A DNA stretch of 64,000 nucleotides from Bugula neritina (GCA_964035545.1 OZ037772.1:1761001-1825000), one strand, 5' to 3'. Numbered from the stretch's first letter, positions 24,637-37,064 are shown. Made by a program: numbers and translations. Notes: generated by a model from the letters alone, not told the origin.

Positions 24637-25149
24637 GTTTATTTGTTAGTGAAAACATAGTCTGTTTTCATGCCTCATTAGCTTTAGTTCAAGTTGAGTT
24701 TGGTTAGTAAAAATAATCTATACTGGAGCAGTAACTGTAAATGACTTGTTTGTGGGAGAATTTATTCACTGAATTGACATGCAGGTGCAAGTACCTCCAA
24801 CATGACTAAGTAAATTTATTCCAACCATTCATAATAATATACATTCCATTGCTGTGTACAACAGCATTGAGTAGCCAATCAAATTGTTTCTTGTCACGCA
24901 ATCAGGAATCTGATAAATAATATATAAGGCAATCAACTAGATATAAACACTGTATTACTCTACACATGAGCTGTCTATGATACAGCTGTTTTGTAAACTG
25001 TGTGTAATTTGATGAGTTTAGTTCAATTGGTTGCAGTTTAATTATGACATGTTCCCCATTCACCTGGTAGAAATACCTTGTGTGCACAGACAAGTTGTAA
25101 TGACTAACAGAAACTTTTTCAGTAGGTTCCAGTTCATCTTGAATATAAT

Positions 25150-25612
25150 AGTACAGCTTGTTGTCATTTGGTCTCCATAGTATTGATGGTACACTACCTT
25201 GTTTGGCCTTAATATTATAGATGGTATATTACCTTGTTTGGCCTCAATAGTATTGTTGGTAGACTACCTTGTTTAGCCTCACTAGTATTGATGGTACACT
25301 ACCTTGTCTGGCCTTAATATTATAGATGGTACATTACCTTGTTTGGCCTCAATAGTGTTGATGGTACACTACCTTGTTTGGCCTCAATAGTATTGGTGGT
25401 AGACTACCTTGTTTGGCCTCAATAGTATTGATGGTATACTACCTTGTTTAGCCTCAATAGTGTTGATGGTAGACTACCTTGTTTGGCCTCAATAGTATTG
25501 ATGGTATACTACTTTGTTTGGCCCTAATAGTATAGATGGTACACTACCTTGTTTGGCCCTAATAGTATAGATGGTACACTACCTTGTTTGGCCTCAATAG
25601 TCTTGCTAACAG
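25150..25612. repeat. 35-bp minisatellite downstream of TRIM copy 1
   Basis: About 12-13 units built on 'tattgatggtacactacc' and 'ttgtttggcctcaatag'. It lies in the convergent spacer between TRIM and VARS. Copy 2 has about 11 units (57840-58245) with a different order of unit variants. Confidence 0.9.
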
Positions 25613-27337
25613 CACAACTTACAAGATTCAACTAATTTAACTTGTTGAGATTAACATGAATATAATACATATGAAATGTGAAAATAGCATTAAAAGTCAA
25701 GCAAGGAATTCACATGTTGACACAATTATATACTTTCACTTGAAGGTAAGCTTGATGAACCAATATGAACTGTTCACAGAGTTTACTGTGTAGGATTTGC
25801 ACCTAGAATATTTAGTTACATCAGAGCTAAGTGAAAAATCTAACAGTTGATTTATTCTGTTGAGTATTGATCTTATTACCCAACTTCACCCTTTTTACTG
25901 TAGAGTTTGTTGATGTAAGTTCACTTAATTAAACTATTCTCATGCAAGGGGTGGGGGTGGAATATTATTGTGAATTTATGCTTTACTTGTTATTATAGGG
26001 TCTATTTAGGCAAAGCTATTTCACCAGGTTTGTGATTGCTAACACTTTATTCTATTTATTTCAAGATACTAATAAAACTGTACAACTATCAAAAACACGT
26101 TCCATAATAAAAGAGAGAATATACAAGACTTTACAATAACAATTCCAAGTGCTCTCTGCCTGCTAGTCAAATAGACTAGGGCCCACTACAAGTATTCAGC
26201 TCCGCCTACTACTAATTATTAACAGTCACTGATTGGCCATCACGATGGCACCATCACACTAGTTGATCTGCATGCTGCAAAATGCATCATGTCCTCTAGT
26301 TAAAGTGTGTGCACGGAGTTATCATTTCGATATAATAACATAATATACAAAATCTCTGCAATATGCCACCTGGGATATCTGTATGATAAACTTAACCAAT
26401 CAACTAGCAGCATCTTCACTATTCAATGAAATTATCAAACTATATTATTTAACTGTAACATTATCCTAGTGAAACCTCTCAACTGTTCCTCCTATTCACT
26501 AATCATCAAATTATTCTCCTCTACCAAATCAATACATTGTGCAGACTCCATATTTAATCTCCTCTACATACAGTTTATATTCCAGCTATCAGAGTCATGA
26601 TTCTACATCACATGAATGTTCTCTACTTTAACAAGAGAATAGCCAACTATAAAAACCTGCTATAGCACACAATATAGCAACCTGTTATAACATGACACAC
26701 AGTACATCAATATTCATTCACTACACAAAATATCTCAATACACATAACAACTGGAGCTGCTGAAGTTCAATGGCTTATACAAGTTGAATTGAACAAAACA
26801 CTACGTTGTTCTTCAGCATATCAACTAGTATGAGTAGTGTGGAGAGATCTTTTATATATATAAAAACTTGTGTTTGAAGGAAATATTAAATTATATTATT
26901 CCTCTTAGCATCACATGTAGCATGAATATCAACTTATAGTTAGTGAGTTACTAGAAGTTTCTTTGTAACGGAAACCAGTCCGGGTTCCCCTGCAGTTCCA
27001 TCTCAACGAGTCTGGCCTGAGCTGAGGTCACCGCATGATGACATCATTCACTAGGTTCTTCTTGGTGTCTGGAAATTTTCTACCAGTTACTCCAGTGACT
27101 GAAAATGAAGTACTAATACCAGTGACTCGGTCTCAAACTTACTTACTGAGTCATTGTGATTATTAGTTGATGACTTAATGTTTTAGTGAAGTTATAGTTA
27201 TAGTTAACTTATAGTCCTACTGACACTAATAGCTAATGTGCCATTCAGTCTCATCTTCATTCTCAGTAATTGTAATACTGATATTAAGACTAACTAACGC
27301 CTAATGCTAAGTTCAACTACTAATTATTACACTACTA
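25613..27337. other. Convergent spacer, no confident gene
   Basis: It lies between the TRIM 3' end and the VARS fragment and is nearly identical to 58246-59995. A short minus-strand frame near 26955-27020 (MELQGNPDWFPLQRNF-stop) and one at 27025-27095 look locally protein-like, but no family or start could be assigned. Downstream VARS exons (KMSKS region, anticodon-binding domain), expected here on the minus strand, were not found. Confidence 0.5.
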
Positions 27338-27422
27338 GTACTACTACTACTACTAGAAGTAGTGGTGGTGGCGGTAGCGGTAGCAGTAGTAATGGGAGTA
27401 CTAGTATTATTAGTAGTAGTAT

Positions 27423-27464
<42 letters not shown>

Positions 27465-27505
27465 TAGTACTAGTAGTAGTAGTAGTAGTATTAGTAGTAG
27501 TATGA
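27338..27505. repeat. (AGT)n/(ACT)n trinucleotide repeat
   Basis: A long agt tract with interruptions, longer than its counterpart at 59990-60085. It opens Ser-rich and Thr-rich frames on the two strands that are not genes. Confidence 0.9.
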
Positions 27506-27638
27506 CAGCGCTTCTTCATAGGATCTGCCAGTCACCCAGTAGTTGTTGTCACTAAACTATGTAAAATATATAGAGGTTAAAAGGTCACTAAACTATGTGA
27601 AATATATAGAGGTCAAGAGGTCACCAGACTATCACCAA

Positions 27639-27779
27639 CTTTCCATGTACCAATCTCAGATCGATCTCAGCGAGATCGATCCATGGAAAGACGCCAAAGA
27701 TCGATCTCCGTCGATCTGAGCTGGTCGGTCTGTGGAGCTCGAACTCAGATCGATCTCATGTCAATAAGACCATGGAAAG
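27639..27779. mobile_element. Small palindrome-rich element with CTTTCCATG termini
   Basis: 'ctttccatg' at 27639 is answered by 'catggaaag' at 27682-27690 and again at 27771-27779. The interior repeats the self-complementary 'agatcgatct' core at least four times. It looks like a very small MITE or a nested pair. The copy 2 counterpart is at 60221-60361. Confidence 0.55.
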
Positions 27780-28082
27780 ACACCAGATCGACCTGAGAAG
27801 TAGAAAAAGACTGCGTGCTACAATGTTGTCTGCTAATAAAAATGATAACTTATTGATAATTACTAAGCAAAGTATTAAATAATCATGATAGCCGCCTTTT
27901 CAGATGCCAAAACTTTGACTTTCAGTACAATGATTAAGAAAACTCAATTATATGCAGAAGAAGGTAAAAAAAAATGGGAGAATTTAAATTGAGTTCAAAT
28001 GACTATATTAAAACTCAGTTTCATAAGCTATTTCCTTTGTAATTTTAAGCCTAACAGTCCTGTAAGTTTATTAATAATCTGC

Positions 28083-28276
28083 AAGGGCCACACCCACTCC
28101 CGAAAGGGCCACACCCACTCCAGAAAGGGCCACACCCACTCCAGAAAGGGTCACACCCACTCCAGAAAGGGTCACACCCACTCCAGAAATGGCCACACCC
28201 ACTCCGGAAAGAGCCACACCCACTCTAGAAAGGCCACACCTACTACAGAAAGGGCCACACCCACTTCAGAAATGGC
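28083..28276. repeat. 21-bp CACCC-rich minisatellite, copy 1
   Basis: Nine to ten units of 'ggccacacccactccagaaa' plus one base. Since 21 is a multiple of 3 it opens a GHTHSRK repeat frame, which is not considered coding. Copy 2 has 12 to 13 units (60665-60918). Confidence 0.9.
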
Positions 28277-28564
28277 CACATTAGAGGGAATTCATAGTTT
28301 ATCAACATAAACATAGTCTGTGGTAAATATTAGGTCTGTGCTAAACCCACTTGCTTTCTGTAAATAACACCAGACAAAATGAAGAATGACTCATACCTCA
28401 GCCTTAGGTTGCCCCTGGATCTGCACAAAGTAGGCTGGTATTCTGTGCCCCCACCATAGCTGTCTGGAGATACACCAGCCCTTGGAGTTCCTCAGCCATT
28501 TGTACCAAGTGACTGTGTGATAGTCTGGTATGATCTTTAGCTTGCCTGATTCTACTACCTGCAT

Positions 28565-28710
28565 TATACATTCTATACTATAGATATACTATGCTATAGA
28601 TATACTATGCTATAGATATACTATACTATAGATATACTATGCTATAGATATACTATGCTATAGATATACTATGCTATAGATATACTATGCTATAGACATA
28701 CTATACAGTA
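28565..28710. repeat. 16-bp AT-rich tandem repeat, copy 1
   Basis: About eight units of 'actatgctatagatat', followed to 28850 by 'agtactaatatatat' iterations. It adjoins VARS exon 28397-28558. In copy 1 it runs straight into sequence equivalent to 62233, skipping two VARS exons. Confidence 0.85.
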
Positions 28711-29070
28711 CTAATATATATACTACACAGTACCAATATATTATATACTATACACAGTACTAATATATATACTATACAGTACTAATATATTATATACTAT
28801 ACAGTACTAATATATATACTACACAGTACTAATATATATATACTAATTGTGAAACAGCCAAAATAGGAAAATAAGACCTTGTAGTGCAGTGAGCAAGGCA
28901 AGTTCAAGCCATACAACTTTAACATGTTGCATTACAGAAGAAAGACCTGCTTCATTTTGGTAAACAACTATAAGTAATATTGGGAGTTACGCCACCTATG
29001 AGTAACAACATGGAGTTGTGTTTCTTTTCATAAACGCAAAAAGGTAAAAATTACTTGTTTCTTCAAGGTA

Positions 29071-29193
29071 GCATAACTCCTAATTGTGTGACATATTTCT
29101 AAGTTGAAATGGTTTTTCCTTGCATTATATAATATATAATGCAAGGAAAAACCATATCAACTTAGAAATATGTCACACAATTAGGAGTTATGC
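29071..29193. repeat. Near-perfect 123-bp palindrome in VARS copy 1 intron
   Basis: The left arm 'gcataactcctaattgtgtg' is mirrored by 'cacacaattaggagttatgc'; the arms are about 60 bp and meet at an AT-rich centre near 29132, with very few mismatches. In copy 2 (62457-62523) the left arm is almost wholly missing, leaving one arm. Confidence 0.9.
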
Positions 29194-29404
29194 CGCCTCT
29201 TTGTCAAAAACACGGAATACAAGATTCACACACCAAACAGTACTCAGTGCTATATGAATAGACTCCAATATAGTTCTCCCTCCGTATCTCAGTAAGCTGA
29301 GAGACCTGACACCTCAATTCATGACACAGTAGAATTCTTACCTTAGCAGAATACCATATTTAACACACGGATCTGTTAAATTATTTTGTCCCTACACACA
29401 AAAG

Positions 29405-29975
29405 GCTTTGAAAACACAGGACAACAGGTTATGAATATACAGGACAACGGGCTATGAATATACAGGACAACAGGCTATGAATATACCGGACAACAGGCTA
29501 TGAATATACAGGACAACAGGCTATGAATATACAGGACAACAGGCTATAAATATACAGGACAACAGGCTATGAATATACAGGACAACAGGCTATGAATATA
29601 CAGGACAACAGGCTATGGATATACAGGACAATAGGCTATGAATATACAGGACAACGGGCTATGAATATACAGGACAACGGGCTATGAATATACAGGACAA
29701 CAGGCTATGAATATACAAGACAACAGGCTATGAATATACAGGACAACAGGCTATGAATATACAGGACAACAGGCTATGAATATACAGGACAACAGGCTAT
29801 GAATATACAGGACAACAGGCTATGAACATACAGGACAACAGGCTATGAATATACAGGACAACAGGCTATGAATATACAGGACAACAGGCTATGAACATAC
29901 AGGACAACAGGCTATGAATATACAGGACAACAGGCTATGAATATACAGGACAACAGGCTATGAATATACAGGAAA
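29405..29975. repeat. 23-bp minisatellite in VARS copy 1, about 25 units
   Basis: Units combine 'tatgaatatacaggac' and 'aacaggc'. The array ends 9 bp from VARS exon 29984-30118. Copy 2 has about 14 units (63120-63447), and that exon is gone next to it. Confidence 0.92.
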
Positions 29976-32630
29976 CAGAGCACCTGTCCCAAACTCCATC
30001 TCCACAAAGTCGTCAGCCACAATAGGTATTCTCCTGTCAGCAAAAAGATGTCTCACAAATTTCCCGTGTAAGTGTTTGTATCGGCCGTCTTCAGGGTGGA
30101 CAGCCACGGCAGTGTCACCTACAATAGTTACCAGACTTTATAGTCTCTCACAGTATTGAGTATTGATATACAATTATATATTTACTGAGTGTTTACCAGA
30201 TCCAACTTCACAGTCACTATACTCAGAGTACACAACTCCCAGTAAGTTAGTATCAAGCTAATTAACCACTAACCCCTTATTCACACTTACCGTATCGTAT
30301 CGTAACAGCAAATATCAGCCATTTTTACAAATGTCTGAGCTTCCTGTACGGTGTTGCGGTACGGTAGGATCAAGCACTGCTTGATTCAAATAAGTTGCGG
30401 CGGACTCCTATTGGACAGAAAAACTTTTGCGTTAATTCATTGGATATAAATGTCTAATGTAGCGTCATAGATCGTACCTAATAGCGGACTTTGAAAACTT
30501 CAACCCGCACCTTAAACCAAAATGGAATAATAGAATTAAAAAATTTAGGCTATCTCAAGTTCTCCACTACTGCTCCTAAGTGAGAATAGTTAGAGAAATC
30601 TACTCGAGTTACTTCAATTGGCAGCAAGAGTCAGCCATTATTACGTTGCTAAGCAACAAAGCTATTAGTGACATTGATGTCTACTAACCCAACATAGTTT
30701 CTAATCTAGTTGTGGCCACAATAATCTTTTCGTCAGAATCTTCTACTTTATATGCAAAGGAAAGGAGAATTTCGAACTCCACCTTCTCCTTGTAGCCAGG
30801 CACAGAGAGCATAGTCCTTCCTGTCAACTCTACTTTGTCTACCTGCAATCAGTGATACAACTCTCTCAGACTATACAGGTCAAAGGTTAAACTGTAGTGT
30901 GTGCTTCTGAGTCACTGTGTTCTCATTCTTTTCTATTAGTTCATATAATGTATATGAATGCTCGTACGAATGAATATGTGGCTGTGGTCTCATTGATGTA
31001 TTCATTCGAAGATAGTCATAATGTAATATATCAGGCTGTGTCTGAATACTACTATTAGGTTAGTTACTACCAACACACAAGTCTCGCAGTGAATAACCAG
31101 TTGACGTGCACACAGTCGGGAGTCAGACTTATACTGTACGATATACCTCAATATCAGAGAAGGCAGAGTTGAGAGTACAGGACCAGTTGACCAGTCGGTT
31201 AGCTCTGTAGATCACACCTTTCTCGTGCATTCTGATAAACGCTTTGTTCACCGCTTTCAAAGATTTCTAATAAACAATTATATATGAGTCATGTGTCAAG
31301 TGTGAACTGATTGGAGACCAGGCCTCATGATTAACCAATCATAGAGAGGATAACACACTGAGTCAGTAAACAGCCGACACGACATATAGACTCCACTACT
31401 CAAACATAATATATGTATAGAGAGGATAACTCCTCACCTCATCCATAGTGAACGTAGTTCTGTCCCAGTCATAAGACCCGCCCACTTTCCTCAACTGATG
31501 GTAGATTCTGTCTTCTTTTCCATAGAAATTATATAATAACACTGACCAATCATTGTGCTGCAAAACTTAGTTATATTAGCAACTTAAATAATGAGACCAA
31601 TGATAGAGTGTGATGAAGTAAACCTATATTTAACTTTTTGTATATTCAATTATATATAAGAATTTCATCATATTGACGCTATTATATTATCTTATATCAA
31701 ACTGTAGCAACTGAACACCAATAAGATAAAATAAAAACTCAAACCCTAATACTAAGTCACTATGAAATGCATTTTCAAGATAAAATATTCCCTTACTGGT
31801 TCTTCCATTCCCACACTCGTCTCACAAACTCATCTCGTCCCAAATCGTGTCGAGTTTTATTCTCTTCTCTAGCGAGTTTTTTCTCGACGACAACTTGAGT
31901 GGCTATTCCTGCGTGGTCACATCCGGGTACAAACAGTGTCACCTTCCCATTCATCCGGTGCCTGACAATACAACAGAACTGACACCTGCAGACACCTGAC
32001 AACACAAGCATATCAGACACCTAGAGATATTCTGGAAAGGTGCTGAAAGAAATATCTGTGGTTGAAACAACATCAATATAATAGATGAATGACTTATGCC
32101 AACCGGTACTTAACACAAATTTTATCAGCATTCAAAAAAGAATTAACAGGGGGATGTTCATAGCCTGTCTGTGGAACATCTCAAAGTGACTTGGCAAGAT
32201 GCCAAAATGTCATGTAGTCACCACCAGAGGAATGGTGTCTACTGTTACATGCTATAAGCTACATACACCACCAGTTTAGTGACTAGGTAAGTACGGAGTT
32301 GTCTCATCTATATGAATGAACATCTCACCACCGAACTATCGCATCCTCAACTGCCCCCAATCACATCTCTCTCGGTTACAAAGTAAAAAGCAACCAATCA
32401 CAGTACCTGTTACAACAGAGTAACAAATCACACCTCTACGTGTTAGAAGTAACCAATCACACATTATAGACTTTACTATGATGAGAAATGTACCTTTGAG
32501 ATTATACTCAGGTTTGAAGAATCCTTCCTTCTCCCACCAAGAGCACCAGGCAGCTTCCACATAAGACGGGGAATAAGAACCAGGCATGGGACACGTCGTG
32601 TCTAGAATAACAGAAAACTATAAAGTATAG

Positions 32631-32700
32631 GGGAGCAGCTGTGGTCTAGGGGTTAGAGCGTTTGTCTAGTGAACACGAAGCCATTGTTTGACAAAGGCCA
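32631..32700 (+). mobile_element. Possible tRNA-derived SINE head
   Basis: 'gtggtctaggggttagagc' resembles box A of a tRNA, and 'attgtttgacaaagg' about 40 bp on is a weak box B. The stem pairing is poor, so a functional tRNA is unlikely. Confidence 0.3.
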
Positions 32701-33104
32701 TTGGTGACGTTAGAAAGAGCATCTAGTCATAATTGCTCCTGTGCCACATCTAAATAAGTCCTTAGCCTGTTTTAACAAAAATGCTTTCCACCAGGAGTCT
32801 CTCACAAGGTTGGTGACTATACCCTGATATCTAGATATACTAAGTTGAGACTTGTCTTCTACTGGTCCATACAGTTCAAATATGATAAACACATGTATAA
32901 ATACAATAATCTATTCATAGCCCATAGTCTAACCACCAACAAGGACGAATAAATAAGACGTGGCCTGACACTACTACTACAACTTATATAACTTATACAC
33001 AGCAGACTGTTAGGAGTATTTGAATCTGAGGCTATCCAATGTATGAGTAGGGCAGCCCTAAATGTAGGATATTGGAATACCATGTCTTATTACTTCAGTC
33101 TAAA

Positions 33105-33485
33105 GCAGTTCTTATACCTTCACGATTTTCAGTCAGAAATTCAATTTTGATGAGTTGCATTTCATTGTAAAAGCCAATCATCAAAATTTTTGCTTTGTGC
33201 ATGCTTAATCAAATAATTTTAGAGTAACAATCAAAGGGAATGATAACTCTTTTAGATATGGGGTATTCATGTTTATAATTACATCGGCTGTCTTTTTCAA
33301 TTATCACTTTTATGCTGTCAACTTAATTTATTACGTTTTCAAAGGGCATCAAATAGTGATTAAGCGAGATATATTTGAGTATTGCAGAGTGAGCTTCCTT
33401 ATTAATATGATTTCAACAATTTTAAGTAAGACTATAGCGGGGCGGGAAACACTAAACTCCTTTCAGTAAAGATAGAAACGCAACT
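33105..33485 (-). mobile_element. Older member of the TTAA-element family in VARS copy 1 intron
   Basis: The reverse complement shares blocks with 51051-51495: the end 'aagttgcgttt', a 'gatgccctttg' block, 'ggcttttacaatg', and the other end with 'atcgtgaaggtat'. Termini and target site are eroded, so it inserted long before the copy 2 member. Confidence 0.6.
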
Positions 33486-33880
33486 TCAGTTTAAACTGCT
33501 TACACACATAACTGTGTGTTCACTACCGAGCAGTGTACACTGATAAATCAGTGCTATAACTGAAACTTGTAAGTAAAGGAATAAAGAGCTCAATTGAGTA
33601 TAAAATGTAGAGAATAATTGAACTGAACCTTTCTTATGGCCAACTGGTGTGTCCACGTTATACGTTACTACAGCCTTCTCCTTTTTCTCTTTCACTTTTT
33701 TCTAGAAAAAAAAAATCAAATTTGAAGAAAATAAAATGGAAATTGTTAACTACAGATAGACAACTTCCAAGTAAAAGTACAGCCATACAGTCGCAATACG
33801 AATATGTAATTCAAGTAACACTTTCATGTAGAAGTACAACCATAAATATGAATAGAAAGTAACACAAATATATACATTTA

Positions 33881-34037
33881 GGAGCAGTAGTGTAGAAATC
33901 GAGATAGCCTAGGTTCTTAAATCTTATTATCAAATTTTGGTTTGAGGTTCGGGTTGAAATTCTGACAAGAACATAACTTCTTATGCTACATTTCTAATCT
34001 AGAACACAGGCTTTCTCAATTTCTCCATTACTGCACC
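33881..34037. mobile_element. MITE with GGAGCAGTA termini
   Basis: The inverted ends are 'ggagcagtagtg' and 'ccattactgcacc'. It is the same element, reversed, as 63556-63711, sharing 'ctagaacaca' and 'gggttgaaa' blocks. A partial relative lies at 30500-30597. Confidence 0.65.
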
Positions 34038-34232
34038 TACCTCAGTATATATAGAATCTGTAACTAACTAAACAGACACCTCAGTAGTCGTGGCAGACTC
34101 TGCCTTCTGTTTAGCCTGCTTAGCTTGAAACTTGGTTAACTTAGCAGCTTTAGCAGCTTCTTTCTTCAACTCTTTCTCAGATTTCACCTTGACCTCGCCA
34201 GTTGGCGCATCACCAGGGGTCACTTCCGACAT

Positions 34233-36729
34233 GTTCGTTTATTGTGAGACTTTCCTTAAAACACAATCAGCCGGCATGGAACTAATAGATATCTCAATAC
34301 TAAACATACAAACTATTGACCCAGTATAGTTATAGACAGATATCTTAATACTAATAATATAAACTAATGGCTCAGTATTGCCTTAGTTATGCGTGGGGGT
34401 TCAGTGATAAACGCCTAGAAACCACACAGTTCAATAATGAAAGACTGTGACTTTTCACGAACAGACATCTCATCTCTGATTCTGATGAAAAATCACAAAA
34501 TTTTCAGACAAACGATACTGCATTTCAACTTTGGGACGATCACATAATAATAATCATTGTCATTTGAAAGATTCTGCTAAAATCAAAGTGCCGATGTTAA
34601 TCACAAGGTCAACCATAAATGACTCAGTCTGATGACTGACGGTTATGCTTAATGATTAATTAGTAATATGAATAGATTGCAAGTAATCAGCATGATGATG
34701 GTGATGATTGCTTTTCACCATCAAAGGTCAAACTTTGTAATTGCAGCTTGAAATGTAAAATTTAATAATATTACTTTTATTTAATTATACAAGTATAACT
34801 TACTATCATAACAACATTCAACTTTATGTAGTCATTATAAACATGATAATGGTTTACCTTTTACTGCAGGTAATCATTATACTATTCACGATTATAAATA
34901 TAATTAATATAATTGTATTTATTGAAACTAAAATAATAAGGTAAACTAAATGAATTATCGACATGAGTGTGAGTATGAGTAAGCCACAACTAGAAGGTGC
35001 AGCAGCAATTTGAGATCCCCGTTTGCAATACCTCATCAAAGATATAGAACAGGTGCAAAATAATGCAATCAGATTCATTGCTAAATTGAAAGGCAGAGAC
35101 AGTATCACTGTGACGCGTGACAAACTAAACCTAGAATCTCTCCCCGACAGACGCTTCAAGCTGAGGCACAAGTTACTGTTGCGACTTCTATCTAATGAGG
35201 GAAATCAGGCATCTCTAACCAACTCCTATGAACTGATGGACAGTAAAACCTAAAATACTAGGTTTACTAAGGCATCAAGCAGGGACGATCCCCAACCATT
35301 TTTGCAAAATCAGCAGCCTACTACAGCAGCTTCTTTCCAAAAACAGCCCGGGAGCTTAAATCTATGCTAAATAATTAGTCAATACACCAGAGTTGTATAT
35401 GTGCAACATACTGAAAATACTTGCTAGCCTGTAATCGGCAACTGTAGAGGTGTGCCTCTTGCTACATGCTCTAATGCGTGTAAGAGGTAAGAGGACTATC
35501 AATATGACTATCAATATTAGTAGAAGTACCCAAGTACCAGTAAACATAGTAGCTGTAGAAAGTCTATCCCAATCAGTAACTGTAAGCCGTGAGGGCTGAG
35601 ACTATAACTAGGAATATAAAAAACTATAACTTGAGTATAACTAATCGAAGGTGAGTTAACATAAATTAAAAAATAATAAATATAATTACTACAACATCAA
35701 AATGAAATATGCATTATAAATATTTATATTTTAATTTTATAATAATTTTTTAATTTATTTATACCATTTTATTTAGGTTCATCACCTTTCATTATGATTA
35801 ATGAAATTCATAAATCATATTCATAACGATAATCACTCGGATAATGATAATCACTTAAAAAAAAATTGATAAACCCATAATCATAATGATTATTATTATC
35901 ATTTATCGCTTATCAGTGATAATCATAATCAATGATTAAATCATAATGATAATCTTGATCATAATCAATATGAATATCAATATCATGTTATACTTATTCA
36001 ATAATTATAATTGATTGATTCTTATTCATATTAATAATTATAATCATAATGAATAAAAAATTATATTAACACTACAACTTACTTAATTAGAGTATCACTA
36101 TTACTATTAGTATTAGTATTAGTATTACTTACAACTTGCTTATGCAAGGGAATTAAATTTTTAAAGCGTAGCATCCTTCTCAAGCAAAATAAGGATAATA
36201 AGTTTCGTCAAATTGAGTTAAAAACTACAACTTATAAGTCACAAGTATAAAGCAACTTATGCTCAGTCATCACTAATCCTAGTGGGTACGGCAAGCATAT
36301 AGCATAATTTATTTCACAATGCGACAAGATTATCTAGACGGTGCGCCTCTCATTGTACTTAAGCAATATTCAATTGTACGGTTTTTATGACTTTAAAATC
36401 CGTTTTTGAGAAGCAAGGCTAGATCGATATTGACTCGCTAAGAGTTTTCGTAAACCCGGAAACTACAACTTTTAACTTGACCGCAAAGCTGGAAGTACGA
36501 TAAGCGTCGCCGTATTGATTTCAGGCGAATTTTAGTTGATTTCTTTCAAACTGCTGAGAAGTAATATTTGCTTCCATTTTATGTCTGATCGCGATGCAAT
36601 TATAAATGTTCCTAATTCAATCAATATTATGAAATAATTAATGTAGGAAATTCAATTTTGACTATATAGAATAATCTCAATCTGAATAAGTATTATGTAT
36701 TTATTGTAACACTTGCACATCGTCTTAGC
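34233..36729. other. Spacer between VARS copy 1 and the MADF gene
   Basis: Apart from the LINE piece at 34995-35340, no coding signal is seen. 35690-36130 is dominated by AT-rich 'ataatcataatgat' iterations. The part nearest 34232 should hold the promoter shared with, or upstream of, the VARS fragment. Relative to copy 2 this stretch lies outside the window. Confidence 0.45.
34995..35340 (+). mobile_element. LINE (non-LTR) reverse transcriptase C-terminal fragment
   Basis: Frame 35023-35250 reads DIEQVQNNAIRFIAKL, then LNLESLPDRRFKLRHKLL. This is the VQ...A.RFI / L.L..L..RR pattern found after the RT domain of CR1/Jockey-type LINEs. Just upstream an in-frame TGA sits where Trp is usual (AAI-stop-DPRLQYL). 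It is 5' truncated and dead. Confidence 0.65.
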
Positions 36730-36732
36730 CTA

Positions 36733-36770
36733 GGGCCACACGACGCGTATTTTCGCACTCGTCGTGTGCA
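36733..36770. repeat. GC-rich inverted repeat upstream of the MADF gene
   Basis: 'cacacgacg' and 'cgtcgtgtg' flank 'cgtattttcgcact'. It is CpG-rich in an AT-rich setting, about 300 bp before the MADF start codon. It could be a promoter dyad or a transposon end. Confidence 0.45.
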
Positions 36771-37064
36771 AAATGTCGCAAAAGTGAAAAAAGGAGTTTA
36801 CTGTACGCGAATTTCATGCGTTGAAAATGCTGAACGGCAAGTGCGAAGATTTTTCTGTCGTCCTTACCTAATTGGCTGGTAGTTATTTAGCGAGCCCGGT
36901 TTTCCTAATTTGCTACTCTTTCCATTAAATTGCGCATTATTTGTTGTATAGCGAGTAATATTTAAAAAGCAACATTTCTAGCCGTGTAAGTTTTCTACTT
37001 TCTGTGTATGTTTCTGCTATTCAGAATAGTCAAATTGATGTAATCAAACATTTTATAGATAAAA

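Larger units (their letters stand above)
28397..34232 (-). pseudogene. Valyl-tRNA synthetase (VARS) copy 1, truncated and missing exons
   Basis: Minus-strand exons, 5' to 3': 34080-34232 (start codon; Lys-rich extension with EKELKKEAAKAAKLTKF), 33629-33701, 32494-32601 ([16 protein letters not shown]), 32329-32350, 31797-31961 ([17 protein letters not shown]), 31438-31557 (left edge uncertain), 31147-31266 ([13 protein letters not shown]), 30689-30842 ([19 protein letters not shown]), 29984-30118 ([11 protein letters not shown]), 28397-28558 ([18 protein letters not shown]). These match cytosolic VARS, the class I enzyme that charges tRNA-Val. The HIGH-bearing segment between EYNLK and EDAIVRW is gone, leaving a 22-nt exon. 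The editing-domain exons GAVKITP, RFDACKAV and RSKDIIEP, seen in copy 2, are deleted. Nothing 3' of GHRIPAYF (KMSKS, anticodon-binding domain) exists before the TRIM gene. A functional enzyme is excluded. Confidence 0.88.

Noticed and set aside
26955-27095. Minus-strand stretches resembling coding sequence (NPDWFPLQRNF; KFPDTKKNLVNDV)
   Set aside because: Too short, unassigned, and their conservation in copy 2 only reflects the recent duplication.
27304-27555. Ser-rich (plus) and Thr-rich (minus) frames
   Set aside because: Translations of an AGT trinucleotide repeat; the copy 2 version is much shorter.
27999-28310. Repeated GHTHSRK peptide frame
   Set aside because: 21-bp minisatellite; unit number differs between copies and no gene signals surround it.
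29405-29975. CRISPR-like array
   Set aside because: Repeats are contiguous with no unique spacers, in an intron of an animal gene.
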